Origin: Deltaproteobacteria bacterium
Lineage (GTDB): Bacteria; Desulfobacterota; DSM-4660; Desulfatiglandales; HGW-15
DNA length: 16,210 nucleotides
Reading direction: 5' to 3'
NCBI GenBank assembly: GCA_020060215.1
Contig: JAGVAP010000071.1
Span: 1 to 16,210 of the forward strand
In this document: positions 1 to 8,100 of the stretch, piece after piece
Position numbering within the stretch: position 1 is the stretch's first letter
Layout of the letters: the number at the start of each line of letters is the position of its first letter
Translations under genes and position numbers: made by a program
Notes under the pieces: model-generated
Databases searched by the model: none
The model's input: only the letters and a program-made list of their open reading frames with translations
What the model was told of the DNA's origin: nothing

Positions 1-3000
1 GATCAAGGAGATCGAGTCCGTCCGCTCCCCTGCCCGGTCCCGGAAGAGCTCGTGCACGCACCGGTCGGCGGGGGTCTCCACCTCCGCAGCGTTCCACCCC
101 AGGAGATCCCCTTTCTCCGGTTCGCTCAGGAGATCGGCCCCCTCGATCGACTCCTCCGGCCCGGACGCAACCGATTCGAGGAGTCTCCTGTAGTGGCCCG
201 CCATGCGCTCGATGGTCGTCTCGTCGAAGAGGTCTGCGTTGTACTCGAAATACCCGCTCAGCCCCTCGGGGTTGTCCCGTACGCAGAGGGTCAGATCGAA
301 GGCGGAGGAGGTCCGGCTGATCTCCATGGGCGTCAGGGTGAGTCCCGGGAGTCGCGACGCTTCGGTCGAGAACGGGGGGTCCATGGTGAACATGACCTGG
401 AAGAGCGGGGTGTGGCTGATGTCCCGCTGGGGCTGGACCGCCTCCACCAGCAGCTCGAAGGGGAGGTCCTGGTGGGTATAGGCCTCCAGTGCGCTCCGGC
501 GCACGCGCTCCAGCACCTGCTCGAAGCCGGGGCTGCCGGAGAGATCGGAGCGGATCACGAGGGTGTTGACAAAAAACCCGATCAGACCCTCGATCTCCGG
601 ACGGCTGCGGTTGGCCACAGGCATGCCCACGCAGAAGTCCTCCTGGCCCGTGTAGCGGTAGAGGAGGATCTCAAAGGCCGCAAGGAGGGTCATGAAAAGG
701 GTCGCGTCATGGTCCCGGCCGAGCCTGCGCAACGATTCGGAGAGCTCACCGGGGAGCATGAAGTGGTATGTGGCCCCTTGGGGGTTCTGGATGGCCTGCC
801 TCGACCTGTCGGTGGGGAGCTCCAGCATGGGCGGGACCCCCTTCAGCCGATCCTTCCAGTAGGCCAGCTGCCCCTCCAGCACCTCGCCCTGGAGCCACCT
901 CCTCTGCCAGCACGCAAAATCCGCATACCGCACGGGCAGCTTCGGAAGGGGGGAGGGACAACGGTTGGCGCAACCGTTGTATAGCGCGGAGACCTCCTCG
1001 ATCATCACGCCCATGGACCAGCCGTCGGAGACGATGTGATGGACCACCAGGACCATCACATGCTCCTCCTCCCCCAGCCTGAGGAGACGGACCCGGAGGA
1101 GGGGGCCTTTCTCGAGGTCAAAGGGTTTGCGGGCCTCCTCGGTCGCCCTCTCCCCGGCCCTGGTCCCGGGATCCGGAAGATGGGAGAGGTCCTCGACAGG
1201 AAGCGCGATCTTCAGCTCGGGCAGGATCATCTGCACGGGGCTGCCCTTTACCTGGGGGAAACAGGTGCGAAGGGGCTCGTGGCGCCTGATCACCTGGTTC
1301 AGGGCCTCCTCCAGGGCCGGGACGTCTAGCTTCCCCTCGAGCCGAACCGCCAGGGGGATGTTGTAGAAGAGACCCCCCGGGGCCAGCTGATCCAGGAACC
1401 ACAACCGCTGCTGGGAAAAGGAAAGGGGCAGGCCCTCCTGACCGGCCACCGGTTCGATGGGGGGGATGCGGATCCCTGCCCCGTCCTTCAATCTTTTCTC
1501 CACCCGCTCCGCAAGGCCGGCGACCGTGAGGGTCTCCAGGAGGTCCCTGATCTTGAGGTCCACCTCCAGGACCCGCTGCATGCGGGAGACCAGCTGAGCA
1601 GCCTTGAGGGAGTGGCCGCCCAGATCGTAGAAATTGTCATGGACTCCCACCCGCCCAACCCCCAGCACCTGCGCCCACAGATCGCTGATCGCCTCCTCCA
1701 AAGGCCTGCGCGGGGGTGCATAACCCCATCCCGGCTCCACCTTTCCCTGGGCGAGCAGCGCCTTCCTGTCCACCTTGCCGCCCGGCGTCAGGGGCAGGGC
1801 ATCCACCACCAAAATGACACCAGGGACCATGTGGGAGGGCAGTCTTTCCAGAAGGTACTTCCTCAGCCTCTCCGCAGCAACGGGGATCTCCCCCTGGGGG
1901 ACCACGAATGCAGCCAATGCCCTTTGCTCCCCGTCATCCACCGGGAGCACCACAGCCCGGCCCACGGCCTCGTGCCTGCTCAACGCCTCCTCGATCTCAC
2001 CCGGCTCGATCCGAAAACCGCGGATCTTCACCTGCTGGTCGACCCTGCCCAGGAACTCGATATTTCCGTCGGGTAGATAGCGGGCCAGGTCCCCGGTGCG
2101 ATAGAGTCTGGTCCCTTGATGGCTTTCGCTGCGCTCCACCCATCCTACGGCCTGACCTGTGATCTCTGATCTCTGACCTCTGATACTGCCTTCAGGCCTG
2201 CCTTCTTGATGGATTTCGCTTCGCTCCACCCATCCTACGGCCTGACCTCTGGCCCTTTCGAAGGGATCAGGGATGAACTTCTCCGCAGTCAGGTCCGGGC
2301 GGTTGAGATAACCCATGGCCAGACCGTCGCCGCCGATGAAAAGCTCACCCTGGACTCCGATGGGGACAGGCTGCAGCGCTGCGTCCAGGATGAAAACGCG
2401 TGCATTGGGGATCGGCTTTCCGATCGGGATACTGAGTCCGTTCGGGATGGCTGATTCGCTGCAGGTTGCTTCATGGAAGGTCGCCGAGACGGTCGCCTCG
2501 GTAGGCCCATAGGCATTGAGAAACCTCACGGGTATCGGCACGAACCGAGACCATGTCTTCAGCTTCTCTACGGAAGGGGTATCACCTCCCACCAGGAGCA
2601 CCTTCAGATGGAGTCCCGTCGAGTCTTCCCCTGTCAGCTCGCTTACCCATTGGTGCCAGAAAGCGGCAGGGAGATGAAGGTATCCGATGTCCCGGGCTTT
2701 ACAGAACTCGAGGAAGTCGCGCCCGGCGAGCGGCCTCTCGGCAGGAAGCAGGATCAGGGTCGCCCCGGCCAGAAAGGTGGGATAGATCTCCTCGGCCGAG
2801 GCATCGAAACTGAGCGAGATGAACTGCAGAAGACGATCGCCGGAAGAGAGCCCGAATACCTCTTTGAAGGTAAGGGCATGGTTCGCCAATGCGCGGTGAA
2901 CCACCACCACCCCCTTGGGTGTGCCCGTGGACCCGGAGGTGTAGATGACATAGGCCGGGGCCAGGGGGGAGACATCCACGCTCGGGCCATGATCGGGTTC

Positions 3001-4929
3001 CCGGGCGATCAGGGGCCAGTCGGAGTCAAGGCAAAGAACGGTTGGAGGTTGGAGGTTGGAGGTTGGAGGCAACTGAAAAGATTGTCGGAGGTTGGAGGCT
3101 GAAGGTTGGAGGCTATCTGATCTCTGACTTCTGATCTCTGACTTCTGATCTCTTTCCTCCGACCTCTGGGTTCCGGCCTCCAACCTACAACCTCCAACCT
3201 CCAACACCCGTCCTCTCAGCTTCTCCTGGGTCAAAATCACCCCCACCCCCGAATCCTCCACCATGAACCGCAGCCTCTCGGGGGGATAGCTCGGATCCAA
3301 AGGCAGATAGGCCGCGCCGCTCTTCAGGATACCCAGCAACCCGATCACCATCTCCAGGGAGCGATCCACGAAAAGACCGACCAGGGTGGTTGGACCCACA
3401 TTCAGCCTTTGCAGATAACGGGCGACCTGGTTGGCCCTCCGGCTCAATTCCCGGTAGCTCAGTGCGGCGTCCTCATAGACGGCTGCAATCGCATCGGGAT
3501 TACGCTCCGCCTGGGCATCGAACAGCTCTTGAATGCAAAGCCCCCCGCCGAAATCCCTGTCGGTCTCGTTCCACCTCTCCAGCACCCGCCGCTCTCCCCT
3601 GCCGGCCCGGAGCAGGAGCCTCCCAATGGGCTGCTCCGGATCGGCGGCAATGCCTTTCAACAAGGACTCCAGGCTTCGCAGCATGCGACGGACCGCACCG
3701 GCATCGAAACGACCGCCGTCATAAGCGATCTTCAGGAGGATCCTTTCTCCCGGACCGGAGACCACGGTCAGGGGGTAATTGGTCTGCTCGACCGTATGAA
3801 TGCCTTCCACCCGGAACCTTGCCGTCCCGGACCCCTCCTGCAGGCTCATGTCGAGAGGAAAGTTTTCAAATACGAGGATGCTCTCGAACAAAGGCGTGTC
3901 CCTCGGCACGGGGCTCCACCCCTGGATGTCCGTCAACGAACCATACTCGTACTGGCGCGCATCCGCCTGGCCGGCCATCAAATCCCTGAGCAGCGATATT
4001 ACCGGGGCGCCCGGGTCCACCTTCACGCGAACGGGCAGGGTGTTGATGAAGAGGCCCACCATCTTTTCCGCACCAGGCAGGTCCGTAGGGCGGCCCGCCA
4101 CAGTCGCGCCGAAGACTACGTCATCCTCCCCGGCATAGCGGCTCAGCAGCATGCCCCATGCGGCCTGTATGATGGTGTTCAGGGTCATGGCGCATCTTCT
4201 GGCCAGGGAGCTGAGGTTCGAGGAAGCCTCCTTCGACATCTGTAGACTCGTCTCTCTGTAGGCGCCGTCACCGCCGGGGCCGCGGCCCAGGTCGATCGTG
4301 GTCGGCCCCCTGATGCCGACGAGCGTTTTTCGCCAGAACAGCTCCGCTTCCACCATGTCCTGCCTTTGAAGCCAGGCAATATAGTCCCGGTAAGGGCGCA
4401 CAGGTTCCAGGTCCGGTTCGCGGCCCTCGGACAAGGCCGCGTAGATGTCCATGACCTCCTTCATGAGCAGCGCCACGGACCAGCCGTCCAGGATCGCATG
4501 GTGGTGGCTCCATGCGAAACAGAAGGAGTCGTCCCCGGTCCGCATGAGCGACAGGCGCAGCAAGGGCGCCTGGCCGAGGTTGAAGCCGCGGGCTCGATCG
4601 TCCGCGAGGTACCTCTCCAGCAGAAGGGTCTGCTCTGCAGGCGGGGACCCCCTCCAATCCTTTCTCTCCACGTGCAGGGTGACCCGCTTGTGAACGACCT
4701 GCAGCATCCTGTCCAGGCTCTTCCAGACAAAGGACGTCCTCAGGGCCGGGTGCCGTTCGACCGACCTCTGCCATGCCCTCTCGAAGGCGGGGACGTCCAG
4801 GTCCCCCCGCAGGGTGCAGGAGAGCTGTTCGAAATAGGCTCCGGACTCCGGGGAAGCCAGGGTGTGGTAGAGCATCCCCCTCTGCATGGGGGAAAGGGGG
4901 TAGACCGTCTCGATGTTTCTCTTGTCCAT
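1..4929 (-). CDS. Non-ribosomal peptide synthetase, C-A-PCP-C (3' end outside window)
   Basis: Cytoplasmic assembly-line enzyme; 1643 codons are visible and the frame is open to the left edge. Order seen: condensation domain (about 5-440) opening with YPLSPMQRGMLYHTL and with active-site HHAILDG at 143-149; adenylation domain (about 465-1055) with TSGSTG at 664, NAYGPTEAT, and PGGKVDRKAL; carrier domain with phosphopantetheine Ser1107 in LGGHSLKA; second condensation domain with SFSQQRLWFLDQ and HHIVSDG at 1297-1303. The window ends at the start of the next adenylation domain. The first C domain looks like the D-amino-acid-accepting (DCL) type, fitting the epimerase at the end of the upstream gene; the second looks LCL. 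Pocket code read by alignment to GrsA: DAEHLGAVSK, substrate not assigned. Two in-frame repeat insertions sit in the A domain (residues about 576-630 and 895-938). The ATG at 4929 is the only usual start after the in-frame stop at 4975; its ribosome binding site is poor. Confidence 0.95.
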   Translation of the reverse strand, partial: MDKRNIETVYPLSPMQRGMLYHTLASPESGAYFEQLSCTLRGDLDVPAFERAWQRSVERHPALRTSFVWKSLDRMLQVVHKRVTLHVERKDWRGSPPAEQTLLLERYLADDRARGFNLGQAPLLRLSLMRTGDDSFCFAWSHHHAILDGWSVALLMKEVMDIYAALSEGREPDLEPVRPYRDYIAWLQRQDMVEAELFWRKTLVGIRGPTTIDLGRGPGGDGAYRETSLQMSKEASSNLSSLARRCAMTLNTIIQAAWGMLLSRYAGEDDVVFGATVAGRPTDLPGAEKMVGLFINTLPVRVKVDPGAPVISLLRDLMAGQADARQYEYGSLTDIQGWSPVPRDTPLFESILVFENFPLDMSLQEGSGTARFRVEGIHTVEQTNYPLTVVSGPGERILLKIAYDGGRFDAGAVRRMLRSLESLLKGIAADPEQPIGRLLLRAGRGERRVLERWNETDRDFGGGLCIQELFDAQAERNPDAIAAVYEDAALSYRELSRRANQVARYLQRLNVGPTTLVGLFVDRSLEMVIGLLGILKSGAAYLPLDPSYPPERLRFMVEDSGVGVILTQEKLRGRVLEVGGCRLEAGTQRSEERDQKSEIRSQRSDSLQPSASNLRQSFQLPPTSNLQPPTVLCLDSDWPLIAREPDHGPSVDVSPLAPAYVIYTSGSTGTPKGVVVVHRALANHALTFKEVFGLSSGDRLLQFISLSFDASAEEIYPTFLAGATLILLPAERPLAGRDFLEFCKARDIGYLHLPAAFWHQWVSELTGEDSTGLHLKVLLVGGDTPSVEKLKTWSRFVPIPVRFLNAYGPTEATVSATFHEATCSESAIPNGLSIPIGKPIPNARVFILDAALQPVPIGVQGELFIGGDGLAMGYLNRPDLTAEKFIPDPFERARGQAVGWVERSEIHQEGRPEGSIRGQRSEITGQAVGWVERSESHQGTRLYRTGDLARYLPDGNIEFLGRVDQQVKIRGFRIEPGEIEEALSRHEAVGRAVVLPVDDGEQRALAAFVVPQGEIPVAAERLRKYLLERLPSHMVPGVILVVDALPLTPGGKVDRKALLAQGKVEPGWGYAPPRRPLEEAISDLWAQVLGVGRVGVHDNFYDLGGHSLKAAQLVSRMQRVLEVDLKIRDLLETLTVAGLAERVEKRLKDGAGIRIPPIEPVAGQEGLPLSFSQQRLWFLDQLAPGGLFYNIPLAVRLEGKLDVPALEEALNQVIRRHEPLRTCFPQVKGSPVQMILPELKIALPVEDLSHLPDPGTRAGERATEEARKPFDLEKGPLLRVRLLRLGEEEHVMVLVVHHIVSDGWSMGVMIEEVSALYNGCANRCPSPLPKLPVRYADFACWQRRWLQGEVLEGQLAYWKDRLKGVPPMLELPTDRSRQAIQNPQGATYHFMLPGELSESLRRLGRDHDATLFMTLLAAFEILLYRYTGQEDFCVGMPVANRSRPEIEGLIGFFVNTLVIRSDLSGSPGFEQVLERVRRSALEAYTHQDLPFELLVEAVQPQRDISHTPLFQVMFTMDPPFSTEASRLPGLTLTPMEISRTSSAFDLTLCVRDNPEGLSGYFEYNADLFDETTIERMAGHYRRLLESVASGPEESIEGADLLSEPEKGDLLGWNAAEVETPADRCVHELFRDRAGERTDSISLI
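2115..2158. repeat. Short hairpin repeat, copy 1 (encodes AVGWVERSESHQG in frame)
   Basis: On the plus strand it runs from CTTGATGGCTTTCGC to ACCCATCCTACGGCCTGACC. The ends GATGG(G) and (A)CCCATC are complementary around a short loop, a REP-like palindrome. It is read in frame by the NRPS on the minus strand, between motifs A6 (FIPDPF) and A7 (LYRTGDLARY). A second copy lies 90 bp away. Similar hairpins are widespread intergenic repeats in bacteria, as far as I recall. Confidence 0.8.
2159..2185. repeat. Short CTCTGAT heptad run between hairpin repeats
   Basis: GATCTCTGATCTCTGACC is a three-unit 7-bp run (CTCTGAT, CTCTGAC, CTCTGAT). It is the same family as the core of the element at 3041-3205. 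It separates the two hairpin copies and encodes SIRGQRSEI in frame. Confidence 0.65.
2205..2247. repeat. Short hairpin repeat, copy 2 (encodes AVGWVERSEIHQ in frame)
   Basis: Direct repeat of the 2115-2158 copy, with a few substitutions (GATGGATTTCGCTTCGCTCC, then ACCCATCCTACGGCCTGACC). It has the same orientation and the same reading frame within the NRPS A6-A7 loop. Confidence 0.8.
2999..3127. repeat. Near-identical block shared with 16082-16210
   Basis: Alignment at an offset of 13083 gives 127 of 129 identical bases, the match ending only at the window edge. It spans the heptad array and about 40 bp of upstream A-domain coding. Flanking A-domain sequence to the left of position 2999 is clearly more divergent. 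Confidence 0.9.
3041..3205. repeat. Inverted heptanucleotide-array element inside an NRPS adenylation domain
   Basis: The left arm 3041-3069 is four perfect GTTGGAG units plus one G. The right arm 3177-3205 is its reverse complement with one mismatch in 29. The 107 nt between the arms are also built on a 7-nt period (CTGATCT, CTGACTT, CCGACCT and similar). The whole stretch is open in the NRPS frame and encodes Pro/Ser/Asn/Gln-rich peptide with a 7-residue period (SNLQPPT). It occupies the loop just before the ATP-binding motif TSGSTG. Confidence 0.9.
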
Positions 4930-4971
4930 TGTTGGACTCAGCGCAGCCTTGGGCCAGTGCCAAAATTGGAA

Positions 4972-4994
4972 GGTTTACTGCATTGCGTAAAACC
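4972..4994. promoter_or_regulatory. Candidate operator-like dyad upstream of NRPS gene
   Basis: On the minus strand the pattern is GGTTT-N3-GCA-A-TGC-N3-AAACC, symmetrical about a central base, with eight of eleven base pairs matching. It lies about 43 bp upstream of the ATG at 4929. The symmetry is what a dimeric regulator would bind, but no regulator is visible and chance cannot be excluded. Confidence 0.3.
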
Positions 4995-5045
4995 TGGTCC
5001 TATACGCCAGGCGAGAAATCGTGGCTCAGCCGAAGAGGGTCCTCC

Positions 5046-5175
5046 TGGAATGATGGAATAATGGAATCATGGAATGATGCGTTCAATGCAAGAAAACCAT
5101 TTTGCGGCACACTCATTTCCGGGCTCTCGGTTGTTGTTCCCCAATAATTCCACTATTCCAACATTCCAATGTTCC
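5046..5175. repeat. Inverted octanucleotide array (TGGAATNA / TCCANNAT)
   Basis: The left arm 5046-5079 is TGGAATGA, TGGAATAA, TGGAATCA, TGGAATGA plus TG. The right arm 5141-5175 is an 8-nt-period array of TCCANNAT units. The TGGAAT and ATTCCA cores are complementary, so the transcript can fold into a long imperfect hairpin with a loop of about 60 nt. No run of T follows it in the transcription direction. Confidence 0.8.
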
Positions 5176-5195
5176 GTTTGTCCGCGCCAAGAATT

Positions 5196-8100
5196 TCACC
5201 CGCTCCGGGGTCTAATCAAAGCCGATCCCTCTGGAGCCGGATCGCTTGCGGCCCCTTCCAGGATCTCCATCGTCAGGGCGTCCACCTCGTTCTGGGTGAG
5301 CTCGATGTCAGGGAAGTCGGAAGGTGTATAGACGCGTTTGTCGGCCCTGCGGCAAAGGGCGATGATCTCCCGCAGCCCCTCCGTGAACTCCTCCGAGACG
5401 GATCGTATGGTGTCCTGCCGATGCAGGTTCCCGCTGTAGCGCCAGTCCAGGTGAAGCCGGCCCCCCAATACGCCGCCGTCTATGCTCAACCAGTGTGTCC
5501 TCGCTCCAAGGGGATTCCGCTCCGGCCCTCTGAACTCATCGCAAAGCCGAAAGAACCCGTTGCCCGACAGGACCTGATCGAACTGCCCCAGGTAGTTGAA
5601 GCTCACCTGCGCCCGAGGCCATGTCCGGGGGGCAAGTCCTTCCCGGTCCCTGCCGAGGTAGCGCAGGATGCCGAATCCGATTCCCTTGGCCGGAACCCGG
5701 CGCAGTTGTTCTTTGATCCTCTTCAGGGTCTCAACAACCCCTTCACCGGGCCGGAGGCTCAGCAGGACGGGGAAGATCGATGTGAACCAGCCGACGGTGC
5801 GCGATACGTCCACACCCTCCATGACCTCTTCCCGTCCGTGGCCCTCCAGTTCCACGAGCACGGCATCACCGCCGGTCCAGCGGATCAGCGCCCTTGCCAG
5901 CGCCGCCAGGAGGACTTCGTTCACCTCGGCGCCGTAGACCTCCCGCACATCCTGCAACAGCGCCCGCGTTTCTTCACTGGACAGGGAGAGCCGCAGTCGG
6001 TCCTCCGATGCCTCGGTATTGTCCCCGGACGGAAAGTCCGCGGGCAGGGGGTGGGCTCCGGACCGGCACACCGACAGCCAGTAAGAGGACTCCCCGCGCA
6101 CCGCCTCCTTCTGAGCATGCTCCATCAATTGGAGCGCCCAGTCGCGAAACGCGGTGGTCTTGGACGGCAGGCGCACCTTCCCGCCACGGCCGGCCTGCAG
6201 ACACGCCGCTTGCAGATCCTCGAGGAGGATTCGCCAGGAGACCCCGTCGACCGCCAGATGATGGATGACGATCAGCAGCCTCCCGTTCTTCTCCGGACCC
6301 AGATCGAAGCGGGCCATTCGCAGGATGGGCCCTTCCCTCAGATCCAGACCGGCCTGGATCTCTCCCAAACAGGTTTCCATAGCCTTCGCCTTCTCCGCAT
6401 CCTGCAGTTCCGACAGGTCTATCCCGACAAGCGGCAGGCCGCCCTCCATCCCTTCATTCACCTGAAGCCACTCCCCTGTCCCCGGACCGGAACCAGGGGG
6501 TGAAGAGGGGGGAGAGAAACGCAGGCGCAAGGCATCGTGATGCTGCAGGAGGAGCTCCAGGGCCGCCTCGAGAACCCCCGGGTCCAGAGACCCGGTCAGC
6601 TCCAGCAATACGGACTGGTTCCAGTGGTCTGGGTCAGGGAGATCCTGCTCGAAGAACCAGCATTGTATGGGGGTCAGAGGCGCGGCCCCCGTCACGATGG
6701 ACTGGTCTGCCTGAATGGTCGGGCCCGTCCCCGCCACCGCAGCCAGTCCGGCGATGGTGGGCGCCTCGAAGATCTGGCGAGGAATCAGCCGCAGGCCTGC
6801 GCTGTTTGCCTTGGCCACCACCTGGATCCCCAAGATGGAATCCCCGCCCAGCTCGAAAAAGTCGCTGAAGATGCCGACCTTCTCCAGACCCAGCACCTCG
6901 CACCAGATATCGGCCAGGATCCCCTCTGCGCGGGTGCGGGGGCCCACATGGTTCGACCCGGATTCGGCCCGAGTGAAGTCGACCGCCGGAAGCGCTCGGC
7001 GGTCCACCTTGCCGTTGGGGGTCATGGGCAGGTTCTCGAGTTCGACGAAAAAGGAAGGCACCATGTAGTCGGGCAGGATCCCCTTCAGGAAGGCGCGCAA
7101 TCCACCGGCGGAGGGCCCCGGCATTCGCTCCGGAACAACGTATGCCACCAGGTGTTTCCGCCCGGGGGTGTCCTCCCGTGCCATGACGACGGCTTCCCGG
7201 AGATCAGGGTGCCTGCTCAACGCGGACTGGATTTCCCCCAGTTCGATCCGGAATCCCCGGACCTTCACCTGGTGATCGATACGTCCCAGAAACTGGATGT
7301 TCCCGTCGGGCAGGTAGCGGGCCAGATCACCGGTCTTGTAGAGCCGCCCGCCCGGCGCTTCGCTGAAGGGGTCGGGGAGGAAGCTCCGGGCCGTCAGGTC
7401 CGGCTTCCCGAAGTAGCCCCTGGCCAGTCCATGACCCGAGATGTACAACTCCCCGGACACGCCGATCGGAACGGGAGTCCGGCAGGGGTCCAGCAGATAC
7501 GTTTTGGAATTGGCGATGGGCCTGCCGATCGTCTCCTGTCCACCGGCCCGGCGCAGGGTGAAAGTGGAATAGGTGGTGTCTTCACCGGGGCCGTACAGAT
7601 CGAAGACGCGAAGGATATGGGGGAGGCTGTACAGCTGATCCACCAGCCTGCCCGGGAGGGGCTCCCCGGCGAGGTTCACGGTCTGCACCGATGCAGGGAT
7701 CCCCTTTGAACGCAGCAACTCGGTAATGGCCGAAGGTACGGTATTGATCAGGGTCACCCTGTCTGCAGCGGGCAGCAGAGGGAGTTGCAGCGCATTCTCC
7801 GCGAGCACGATCGTTCCGCCCGCGCTCAAGGTGGCGAAGAGCTCGAACACCGAAAGATCCCACGAGATGGAGGTGGAGGCGAGCGTACCGGACATCTCTT
7901 CCACAGGGTAGACGCGATGGACCCAGTGCAGGAGCGCCGCCACGCTGCGATGTTCGATCGCGATCCCCTTGGGCCGGCCCGTGGAGCCCGAGGTGAAAAG
8001 CACGTACGCAAGGTTGGAGGGGTCCACCTCGACGCCGAGGTTTGCATCGGATTCCCGGGCGATCTTGGGCCGATCAGTGTCGATGAAAAGGATCGTTGGA

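Larger units (their letters stand above)
4930..5195. other. Intergenic gap between two NRPS genes (266 bp)
   Basis: The gap separates the epimerase-ending gene from the DCL-starting gene. It holds an inverted octamer array (5046-5175), a 23-nt dyad (4972-4994) and, touching it, CCTGG/CCAGG arms at 4993-5011. I see no coding frame with codon usage like the neighbours, no convincing sigma-70 or sigma-54 promoter, and no U-tract terminator. Confidence 0.7.

Noticed and set aside
1..50. Thioesterase or end of the assembly line at the left edge
   Set aside because: The visible end of the gene is the start of another adenylation domain (ERTDSISLI); termination lies outside the window.
3041..3205. 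Heptad arrays as a CRISPR-like array
   Set aside because: Units are 7 bp with no unique spacers and the region is coding; no cas genes are present.
2115..3205. Frameshifts or pseudogene in the left-hand NRPS because of the repeat insertions
   Set aside because: Codon-by-codon reading across 2101-2280 and 3001-3240 stays in one frame with A-domain motifs on both sides and no stop.
4957..4966. Sigma-54 promoter (TTGGCAC on the minus strand) before the NRPS gene at 4929
   Set aside because: The -24 half matches TGGCAC but no TTGC-like -12 element occurs at the required spacing.
5046..5175. Octamer inverted array as a Rho-independent terminator
   Set aside because: Stem is long and AT-interrupted, and no run of U follows in the transcription direction.
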